Part shown: positions 1-5,323 of the stretch, piece by piece
Layout of the letters: each line of letters starts with the position of its first letter
Position numbering within the stretch: position 1 is the first letter of the stretch
Origin: Nostocoides sp039812405
GTDB lineage: Bacteria > Actinomycetota > Actinomycetes > Actinomycetales > Dermatophilaceae
Reading direction: 5' to 3'
Assembly (NCBI GenBank): GCA_039812405.1
Contig: JBDIAL010000129.1
Location: 1-10,416, forward strand
Length of the DNA: 10,416 bases
Translations under genes and position numbers: made by a program
Notes under the pieces: generated by a model
The model's input: the letters and a program-made list of their open reading frames with translations, nothing else
Told to the model about the DNA's origin: nothing
The model's database searches: none

Positions 1-1955
1 CCCAGCCGTGCGGACTGGGCGATCGTGTCGGCGGTGTGCATGCCGGTCAGGTTGCCCTCGGCCAGCGGCGAGGCGAGCGAGCTGGCGGAGTAGCCGTCGA
101 CCCGCCACTGGTCGGTGTGCATGTACCAGTAGGACGTGCCGGGCACCGTGCGCGGGGGCCGCGACCAGTCGAGCGCGTTCGCGAGCGAGACCCACCCGGT
201 GATCGGCCGGCACTTCTCCTGCCCGACGTAGTGCGCCCAGCCGCCACCGTTGCGGCCCATCGACCCGGTGAGCAGCAGCAGCGACAGGACGGCCCGGTAG
301 GTCGCGTCGCCGTGGAACCACTGGCAGATCCCGGCGCCCATGATGATCATCGAGCGGCCGCCGGACTCCTCGGCGTTGCGCGCGATCTCCCGCGCCACCC
401 GGATGCACTGCGCGGCCGGGACGCTCGTGATCTCCTCCTGCCAGGCCGGGGTGTAGGGCGTCGTCACGTCGTCGTAGCCGGTCGGCCACTCCCCCGGCAG
501 GCCGTCGCGCCCGACGCCGTACTGGGCGAGCATGAGGTCGAGGACGGTCGTCACGAGATGGCCGCCGACGCGGCGGGCCGGGACGCCCCGGCGCAGGACC
601 GAGCCGGAGCCGTCCGGGGCGGTGAACGCGGGCAGGAGGACCTCGGTGCCCTCCGCGCCCGCGCCGGCCACCGTCAGCAGCGGCACCGTGTCGCCGAGGT
701 CGAGGTTCCAGCGGCCCTCGCCGGACTCGGCATACCGGAAGCCCATCGACCCGTTCGGGACGACCGGCGTGCCCTCGGCGTCGAGGACGACCGTCTTCCA
801 GGCCTCCTCGGGCGCCTCCGGCGCGCCGGGCAGGTCGGACGAGACGAGGAACTTGGTCGGCACGTGCGCCCCGTCGCGCTCCTCGAGGCGCACGAGGAAG
901 GGCAGGTCGGTGTAGCGCCGCACGTAGTCGGCGAAGAACGGCGTCTCCCGGTCGACGAAGAACTCCTTGAGCACGACGTGCCCCATCGCCATGGCGAGGG
1001 CGGCGTCGGTCCCCGCCTGGGCCGGCATCCACTCGTCGGCGAACTTCGTGTTGTCGGAGTAGTCCGGGCTGACCGTGACGATCTTGGTGCCCCGGTAGCG
1101 GACCTCGGCCATCCAGTGGGCGTCCGGCGTGCGGGTCACCGGCACGTTGGAGCCCCACATGACCAGGTAGGTCGCGTCCCACCAGTCACCGGACTCCGGG
1201 ACGTCGGTCTGGTCACCGAACACCTGCGGGCTCGCGACCGGCAGGTCGGCATACCAGTCGTAGAAGGACGTCATGACGCCGCCGATGAGCTGGATGAACC
1301 GGGTGCCGACACAGTGCGACACGATCGACATCGCGGGGATCGGCGAGAAGCCCGCGCACCGGTCGGGGCCGTAGGTCTTGATCGTGTGGACGTGGGCGGC
1401 GGCGACGATCTCGATGGCCTCGGCCCAGCTGATCCGGACCAGCCCGCCGTGCCCACGGGCCCGCTGGTAGCGCCGGCGCCGCTCCGGGTCGCCGACGACG
1501 TCGGCCCAGGCGAGGACCGGGTCGTGGAGCCGGTCCTTGGCCTCGCGGTACATCTCGACGAGCAGGCCCCGGGCATACGGATAGCGGACCCGGGTCGGCG
1601 AGTAGGTGTACCAGGAGAAGGCCGCCCCGCGCGGGCAGCCGCGCGGCTCGTACTCGGGCCGGTCCGGGCCGACGGACGGGTAGTCGGTCTGCTGCGCCTC
1701 CCACGTGATGATGCCGTCCTTGACGTACACCTTCCACGAGCAGGAGCCCGTGCAGTTCACCCCGTGGGTGCTCCGCACGACCTTGTCGTGGCTCCACCGG
1801 TCTCGGTAGAAGACGTCCCCCCGCCGTCCGCCGTCCCGGAAGACGACGCGCTCGTCGGCCGTCTCGTCCCAGTGGGTGAAGAACCGGCCGACCTTGAGCA
1901 GGGCTTCCGAGGCCGGCCCGTCCGTACCGCTCTGCGTCATGGGGGACCGCGTCAT
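1..1955 (-). CDS. narG: Respiratory nitrate reductase, catalytic alpha subunit (3' part outside the window)
   Basis: Molybdoenzyme subunit that reduces nitrate to nitrite at the inner face of the membrane, with NarH and NarI as electron-transfer partners. About 651 codons are visible of a family length near 1,230, and the frame is open to the left edge without frameshift. The FS0 iron-sulphur ligands are His64, Cys68, Cys72 and Cys107 (motif HGVNCTGSCSW, then RGCPRG), with the same spacing as E. coli NarG. Asp237 in YADLP matches the molybdenum-ligand aspartate (E. coli Asp222). Other conserved runs are AGFSPIPAMS, TDVPESGDWW, GTDAALAMAMGHV and GGGWAHYVGQEK. There is no twin-arginine signal, as expected for a cytoplasmic-facing subunit. 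I chose the ATG at 1955 because a TAGAGT box ends 6 nt before it and no Shine-Dalgarno is present; the ATG at 1940 is the alternative. narH, narJ and narI would be expected beyond the left edge. Confidence 0.96.
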   Translation of the reverse strand, partial: MTRSPMTQSGTDGPASEALLKVGRFFTHWDETADERVVFRDGGRRGDVFYRDRWSHDKVVRSTHGVNCTGSCSWKVYVKDGIITWEAQQTDYPSVGPDRPEYEPRGCPRGAAFSWYTYSPTRVRYPYARGLLVEMYREAKDRLHDPVLAWADVVGDPERRRRYQRARGHGGLVRISWAEAIEIVAAAHVHTIKTYGPDRCAGFSPIPAMSIVSHCVGTRFIQLIGGVMTSFYDWYADLPVASPQVFGDQTDVPESGDWWDATYLVMWGSNVPVTRTPDAHWMAEVRYRGTKIVTVSPDYSDNTKFADEWMPAQAGTDAALAMAMGHVVLKEFFVDRETPFFADYVRRYTDLPFLVRLEERDGAHVPTKFLVSSDLPGAPEAPEEAWKTVVLDAEGTPVVPNGSMGFRYAESGEGRWNLDLGDTVPLLTVAGAGAEGTEVLLPAFTAPDGSGSVLRRGVPARRVGGHLVTTVLDLMLAQYGVGRDGLPGEWPTGYDDVTTPYTPAWQEEITSVPAAQCIRVAREIARNAEESGGRSMIIMGAGICQWFHGDATYRAVLSLLLLTGSMGRNGGGWAHYVGQEKCRPITGWVSLANALDWSRPPRTVPGTSYWYMHTDQWRVDGYSASSLASPLAEGNLTGMHTADTIAQSARL

Positions 1956-1961
1956 GAATCG

Positions 1962-1967
1962 ACTCTA
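1962..1967 (-). promoter_or_regulatory. Candidate -10 box of a leaderless narG promoter
   Basis: On the minus strand the hexamer TAGAGT (TANNNT class) is followed by six bases, CGATTC, and then the ATG at 1955. This spacing puts the transcription start on the A of the start codon, and it fits the absence of a ribosome-binding site. No good -35 hexamer is visible at 16-18 nt (GACACT is the best), which would suit an activator-dependent promoter. The assignment rests on motif and spacing only. Confidence 0.5.
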
Positions 1968-1994
1968 GCGCCGTAATGCGTAATCAGTGTCGAT

Positions 1995-2034
1995 GAAACT
2001 CTCGATTAGTTTCTCACAATTTCGTTGTGAAAAA
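1995..2034. promoter_or_regulatory. Two overlapping palindromes upstream of narG (candidate operators)
   Basis: The first palindrome is GAAACT-N7-AGTTTC (1995-2013). The second is TCACAA-N5-TTGTGA (2014-2030), and allowing one mismatch it extends to TTTcTCACAA/TTGTGAaAAA (2010-2034). They lie in the AT-rich part of the divergent spacer. Relative to a narG start at 1955 their centres are near -49 and -67, usual positions for an activator or repressor. They are about 150 bp from the other gene's start, so narG is the likelier target. The half-site order is TCACA..TGTGA, the reverse of CRP (TGTGA-N6-TCACA), and it is not the FNR site, so I name no regulator. Confidence 0.5.
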
Positions 2035-2101
2035 GGCGAATTCGAGATGTCGTATGCGAGCCGTCGCCGATTCTGGCGGCTCGGCGAGGGGGCATCGGGA
2101 C

Positions 2102-2159
2102 CGTCGTCCCAGGCGTCGTCCGGACGTCGTCCGGGCGTCGGGCCCGACGTCGGGCCGGG
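2102..2159. repeat. Five tandem 11-12-bp CGTCG-type repeats upstream of the lipoprotein gene
   Basis: Five consecutive units begin with CGTCG: 2102-2113, 2114-2124, 2125-2135, 2136-2147 and 2148-2159. Units 2 and 3 share CGTCGTCCGG, and units 4 and 5 share CGTCGGGCC. A perfect 14-bp palindrome, CGTCGGGCCCGACG, sits at 2136-2149 across the last two units. The period is close to one helical turn, so a bound protein would meet every copy on the same DNA face. The array ends 7 bp before the candidate -10 of the downstream gene. A regulatory role is inferred; G+C-rich low complexity could also explain it. Confidence 0.45.
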
Positions 2160-2166
2160 CGCACGA

Positions 2167-2172
2167 TAGGTT
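2167..2172 (+). promoter_or_regulatory. Candidate -10 box for the solute-binding lipoprotein gene
   Basis: TAGGTT (TANNNT class) is followed by eight bases and then the ATG at 2181, so the transcript would begin at or within about two bases of the start codon. There is no proper Shine-Dalgarno at 2168-2180 apart from AGG inside the box itself. No -35 hexamer is evident in the tandem-repeat DNA upstream. Confidence 0.35.
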
Positions 2173-2180
2173 CTCGGCGC

Positions 2181-3056
2181 ATGGAGGACAGTCGGAGCGG
2201 CCCGCGTCGCCTGGGCGTCGCGCTCCTCGCGGCCGGAGCGGCTGCGGGGCTCGTGGTCGGGCTGACCGGGTGCGGCAGCGGCTCCGGCTCGGGCGGGGAC
2301 TCCGGTGGCGGCGGTGGCGGTCGTGGCGGCTCGATCAGGATCGGCATCAAGTTCGACCAGCCGGGCCTGGGGTTCCAGCAGGGCTCCCTCTACACCGGGA
2401 TGGACGTCGACGTCGCGCGGTACGTCGCGGCGAAGCTGGGCTACCGGGACGACCAGATCCAGTGGGTCCAGACGCCCACCGCCCAGCGGGAGTCTCTCAT
2501 CCAGACCGGGCAGGTCACCCTCGTCGTCGCGACGTACTCCATCACCGACGAGCGCCGCAAGAAGGTCGACTTCGCCGGGCCCTACTTCATCGCCGGGCAG
2601 GACCTGCTCGTCCGCACCTCGGACACCTCGATCACCGGTGTCGACACCCTCGCGGGGAAGAAGCTGTGCTCGGTGGCCGGCTCAACGTCGGCGCAGACCA
2701 TCCAGGAGAAGGTGCCGGGCGTCAACCTCGAGGAGCTCGCCAGCGACTCCGACTGCGTCACGGCCGTCGCCTCCGGAGCGGTCGACGCGATGACGACGGA
2801 CAACACGATCCTCGCCGGCTACGCCGCGCAGCCCAAGTACGAGGGACGCCTGCGGGTCGTCGGCCGGCCGTTCTCGCAGGAGCGCTACGGCATCGGCCTC
2901 AAGAAGGGCGACACCGCCCTCTGCACGAAGGTGACGACGGCGATCTCGGAGATGATCACCGACGGCTCGTGGCAGCGGTTCGTCGTCGACAACCTCGGCC
3001 AGGCCGGCTTCAAGCCCGGTCCCGGCAACCCGCCCACCCCGCAGCCCTGCTCCTGA
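2181..3056 (+). CDS. Glutamate-type ABC transporter solute-binding lipoprotein (SBP family 3)
   Basis: Secreted, lipid-anchored receptor that would deliver an amino acid, probably glutamate or glutamine, to an ABC permease. It has 291 aa. The signal peptide spans residues 1-30 with Arg9-Arg10, a hydrophobic core (11-29) and lipobox LTGC, giving lipidated Cys31. A Gly/Ser linker follows (32-50). The binding domain begins at SIRIGIKFDQPG, carries the family run GMDVDVARYVAAKLG (73-87) and the ATYSITDERRKKVDFAGPY segment (117-135). Cys163 and Cys192 may form the disulphide usual in GluB-like actinobacterial proteins; Cys248 and Cys290 are further candidates. No permease or ATPase gene is adjacent: upstream is divergent narG and downstream a tRNA on the other strand. 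It therefore probably works with a transporter encoded elsewhere. Family assignment is secure; the ligand is inferred. Confidence 0.9.
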   Translation: MEDSRSGPRRLGVALLAAGAAAGLVVGLTGCGSGSGSGGDSGGGGGGRGGSIRIGIKFDQPGLGFQQGSLYTGMDVDVARYVAAKLGYRDDQIQWVQTPTAQRESLIQTGQVTLVVATYSITDERRKKVDFAGPYFIAGQDLLVRTSDTSITGVDTLAGKKLCSVAGSTSAQTIQEKVPGVNLEELASDSDCVTAVASGAVDAMTTDNTILAGYAAQPKYEGRLRVVGRPFSQERYGIGLKKGDTALCTKVTTAISEMITDGSWQRFVVDNLGQAGFKPGPGNPPTPQPCS

Positions 3057-3362
3057 GCGAGCCGCCGCCTCGCACCCCGCGCCCGCCCCGCCTGCCCAGC
3101 CCCAGCCTGCCCCAGGCCTCGACTCGAGTGGGTGCGTCGCCGTCAGAATCCACCGATCGCCATGGGGACACGCCCGGTCGACGAGGGGCGAAAGGCCGGG
3201 CTGACCGAGACGGCACCTGATGGGCACCCGCTCCACGAGCGGTCGCTGACCGGTCCTCCGTAACGGAGGGGCAACCAGGTAACGGAAGGGGTAACCGGAC
3301 GCCCCGCTGGCCCGGGTCGTGGGCCGTCTGCCCGTGTCCGTGCAGGTCAGGGCCTTGCTCGG
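3057..3362. other. Noncoding spacer with two hairpins and a short direct repeat
   Basis: I see no convincing gene here. The first ~60 bases are a C-rich tract with no hairpin that would serve as a clear terminator for the lipoprotein gene. Two perfect 6-bp stems with 3-nt loops follow: CCGCTC/GAGCGG (3228-3242) and CCTCCG/CGGAGG (3255-3269). A direct repeat pairs GTAACGGAGGGGCAACC (3260-3276) with GTAACGGAAGGGGTAACC (3279-3296). The hairpins lie downstream of the minus-strand tRNA, so they could end its transcript or a convergent one; neither has a T-tract. I could not match the folds to a known riboswitch. Confidence 0.45.
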
Positions 3363-3435
<73 letters not shown>

Positions 3436-3447
3436 ATGACGCGGGAA

Positions 3448-3453
3448 ACGATA
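3448..3453 (-). promoter_or_regulatory. Candidate -10 box for the tRNA-Asn gene
   Basis: Minus-strand TATCGT (TANNNT) lies 12 nt upstream of the mature tRNA 5' end, which predicts a leader of about 6 nt. The DNA around it is locally AT-richer. A weak -35-like TTCGTC lies 18 nt further upstream. Confidence 0.4.
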
Positions 3454-3576
3454 GCAAAGGTCCCCGGCCCCGACGAAAACGCCGTGGCCCGCCGCCTCCC
3501 GAGGGCCGGCACCACCGCTCACTACCATGAGAGCCATCAGCGGTGTCCTGCGATCGGGGCCCCCGACCGGCTCTGC

Positions 3577-3581
3577 GGAGG
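3577..3581 (+). promoter_or_regulatory. Ribosome-binding site fixing the start of the DUF308 gene
   Basis: GGAGG sits 9 nt before the ATG at 3591. It decides against the upstream in-frame ATG at 3543, which has no comparable site and would add 16 hydrophilic residues atypical of the family. Confidence 0.7.
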
Positions 3582-3590
3582 TTCAGCGAC

Positions 3591-4175
3591 ATGTCCATCT
3601 CGAGCGTCACGCCCGGCGACGTCGAGAGGGCCGCCAAGCAGCTGTGGTGGCTCGTCCTCGTCCAGGGCATCGCGGCCGTCGTCTTCGGCCTCCTCGCCAT
3701 CTTCCACACGGTCGGCACGGTCAAGGCGCTCGTCGTCCTCTTCGGCATCTATGCCATCGTCGACGGCCTCCTCGCGCTCGCCGCGAGCGTGGGCCAGGGC
3801 CAGGGAGGCCGCGGCTGGCTCGTCTTCCAGGGCATCATGGGCATCGTCATCGGCATCGTCGCCCTGCGCTTCCCCCGGGCCTCGGTCCTCGCCCTGCTGC
3901 TCGTCATCGCCGTGTGGGCGCTCGCCATCGGGCTCGTCCAGATCTTCGGCAGCTTCCAGGCCAAGGCACTCGGCGGGTCGGGCTGGGGCTGGATCCTCGC
4001 CAGCGGCATCGTCAACGTCCTGTTCGGGCTGCTCCTCGTCGTCAACCCGGTCACCGGGGTGACAGCGATCCTGTGGATCGTCGGCATCTATGCCGTCATC
4101 TTCGGCATCATGCTCATCGGCTCGGCCTTCGCCGCCCGGAGCCTCCTGAAGGACCTCGCGAGCTCGCCCGCCTGA
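3591..4175 (+). CDS. HdeD/DUF308-family six-helix membrane protein
   Basis: Integral membrane protein of 194 aa with six hydrophobic helices at about residues 18-38, 44-65, 76-93, 98-119, 132-151 and 154-178, and short cytoplasmic ends. The three helix pairs look alike, with FGLLAIF-, GIVALRFP- and FGLLLVVNP-type segments at the ends of helices 1, 3 and 5 and GIYAIVDG/GIYAVIFG at helices 2 and 6. This is the repeated pattern of the HdeD (acid-resistance membrane protein)/DUF308 family. E. coli HdeD is linked to acid stress at high cell density, but the molecular activity of actinobacterial members is unknown, so I do not assign one. It is transcribed alone, converging on the dnaG unit. A TACCAT box at 3523-3528 could be its -10. 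Fold assignment is confident; function is not. Confidence 0.88.
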   Translation: MSISSVTPGDVERAAKQLWWLVLVQGIAAVVFGLLAIFHTVGTVKALVVLFGIYAIVDGLLALAASVGQGQGGRGWLVFQGIMGIVIGIVALRFPRASVLALLLVIAVWALAIGLVQIFGSFQAKALGGSGWGWILASGIVNVLFGLLLVVNPVTGVTAILWIVGIYAVIFGIMLIGSAFAARSLLKDLASSPA

Positions 4176-4792
4176 CCGGCTCGTCGGCTGCACCGACCCG
4201 CGAGGAGCCGATCCCCCGCGACCGCGGAGCGCACTGGCGGAGGCTGTCCCTGCGGCGGCATGGGGTATGCCGACCGAGCGACTCGGCGAGTCATTCCCCG
4301 GTGGGAGGTGGTGGCCGGAGGCGGTCAGGGAGCACCCGAACCCCTCGTGGGGAGGATGACCACAGCTCTGACTCGGGTCATCCTCCCCAGGAGAGGGCCC
4401 ACCCGACCGGAGGGGCAGAGGCGGGGAGGGCAGAGGCGGAAGGCCTGGGGTGAACGGCGACCGGGGCAGCCTCGAGGGGTCGATGCGGCGGCGGAAAGCG
4501 ACGGTGCCCGAGACCGCAAGTCGGAGCCGAGCCCCCAGCCGGTCGAGGTAGGCGAAGACCACCACAGAGACACCGCATACCTCCACCCAGCCCAGACACC
4601 CGCCGGTCGAGGTAGGCGAAGACCACCGCAGGGACACCGCATACCTCCACCCAGCCCAGGCGCCCGCCGGTCGAGGTATGCGAAGACCACCGCAGGGACA
4701 CCGGATACCTCCACCCGACCCAGCCCCCAGCCAGTCGAGGTAGGCCAGGACCACCGCCCGGGGACGCCGGCCACCTCGCCGGGATGACTCGT
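4176..4792. other. Gene-free convergent spacer rich in inverted and tandem repeats
   Basis: This spacer of about 617 bp lies between the 3' ends of the plus-strand DUF308 gene and the minus-strand dgt-dnaG unit. Open frames through it change reading frame with the repeat period and resemble no protein. From left to right it holds several stems. GTCGG-N5-CCGAC is at 4183-4197, within a wider GGCTC..GAGCC. CGGCAT-N5-ATGCCG is at 4256-4272 and GACTC-N3-GAGTC at 4280-4292. The strong inverted repeat 4348-4389 and the 64-nt array from 4541 are annotated separately. Between 4390 and 4540 I see no structure I can support. Confidence 0.6.
4348..4389. terminator. 14-bp perfect inverted repeat, possible bidirectional terminator
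   Basis: TGGGGAGGATGACC (4348-4361) and GGTCATCCTCCCCA (4376-4389) are exact reverse complements around a 14-nt loop. It is the longest perfect inverted repeat I found. It lies between two converging genes, where a hairpin read from either side could stop RNA polymerase. There is no T-run on either side, so it would be a tail-less actinobacterial-type terminator if it is one. A protein-binding site is the alternative. Confidence 0.5.
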
Positions 4793-4796
4793 CTAA
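4541..4796. repeat. Four-copy 64-nt tandem array of palindromic units
   Basis: Copies start at 4541, 4605, 4669 and 4733, giving an exact 64-nt period. Copies 1-3 are nearly identical; copy 4 is diverged and runs into the stop codon of the minus-strand gene at 4793-4795. Within each good copy, bases 1-14 (GGTCGAGGTAGGCG, or GGTCGAGGTATGCG in copy 3) pair with bases 34-47 (CGCATACCTCCACC) with about two mismatches around a 19-nt loop, so each unit can fold as a stem-loop. The 17-nt tail is C-rich. The same GCCCCCAGCC flank precedes copies 1 and 4. Because 64 is not a multiple of 3, the array is unlikely to code for protein. Confidence 0.85.
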
Positions 4797-5323
4797 GCGA
4801 GGCCGACCTGCTCGCGCAGGCGATCGAGGGCCGCCTCGGTCTGCTCGACGACGCCGGGGTCGGACGCCCGGACGCCGCGTCCGAGCAGGGTCTGGCCGAG
4901 AACCTCGCCCGTCGCGAGGTCGTGGCGCAGGACGACGCGGGCGCTGCGGCGACCACCGAGCGTCACGGTGTCGGTGAGGACGACCGAGGCCTGGACCCGC
5001 TCCCGGAAGGTCTCGGGGAACGCCCCGGTCTCGCGGAGCACCCAGCGCGTCGCCGGCGTCCCGTCGACCCAGGTCACCGTCAGGGTGAAGGTCTCGTGGT
5101 CCCACGACCCGCCGTCGACGAGGTGCCACGGCCGCTCGAGGACGACCTCGCCCCCCGGCTGCACGGCATACACACCGAACCGGCCGGCCACGACGGTGAG
5201 GTCCGCGAGGTCGTCGTGGGCGGCGGCGAGGACGTGCTCGCCGCTGCGCGCGGCGAGGACCGCCTTCGCCTCCGGTGGTATGCCATGGGCCGCGCGGCGT
5301 CGGCGGCGTCCGAGGATCGCCAT
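4793..5323 (-). CDS. Unrecognised 176-aa protein, third gene of the dgt-dnaG unit
   Basis: I do not recognise a named family. The ATG at 5323 overlaps the dnaG stop by one base (TGATG), with a strong AGGAAGGAG just upstream, so it is co-translated with primase. The protein is soluble: there is no signal peptide and no membrane helix. After an Arg-rich start (residues 6-10), residues 20-105 alternate in a beta-strand manner (LTVVAGRFGVYAVQPGGEVV, then TFTLTVTWVDG), suggesting a small beta-sandwich or barrel. A helical C-terminus follows (VVEQTEAALDRLREQVGLA). Ile15 uses the very rare ATA codon, within a GCATAC motif. The operon position suggests a housekeeping role near replication or nucleotide metabolism, but that is only guilt by association. 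Confidence 0.75.
   Translation of the reverse strand: MAILGRRRRRAAHGIPPEAKAVLAARSGEHVLAAAHDDLADLTVVAGRFGVYAVQPGGEVVLERPWHLVDGGSWDHETFTLTVTWVDGTPATRWVLRETGAFPETFRERVQASVVLTDTVTLGGRRSARVVLRHDLATGEVLGQTLLGRGVRASDPGVVEQTEAALDRLREQVGLA

Noticed and set aside
1938..1940. Alternative narG start at ATG 1940
   Set aside because: There is no ribosome-binding site before it, whereas ATG 1955 has a correctly spaced -10 box. The 5-residue difference is not decided by homology, so it remains possible.
36..1976. 646-codon open frame on the plus strand
   Set aside because: It is antisense to narG, which has all its catalytic motifs. The translation is Arg/Gly/Pro/Ala/Val-rich without a family pattern, as expected for a shadow frame in high-G+C DNA.
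2014..2030. CRP or FNR binding site
   Set aside because: CRP needs TGTGA-N6-TCACA and FNR TTGAT-N4-ATCAA. The sequence here has the half-sites in the opposite order.
3150..3300. Riboswitch
   Set aside because: Hairpins are present, but I could not recognise any conserved riboswitch core, and the next plus-strand gene is beyond an oppositely oriented tRNA.
4260..4787. 175-codon plus-strand frame through the repeat array
   Set aside because: The 64-nt period shifts frame at every copy, so the repeats encode different peptides each time, and no ribosome-binding site was found.
4541..4796. CRISPR array
   Set aside because: The 64-nt units are contiguous, with no unique spacers between short repeats, and no cas gene is present.
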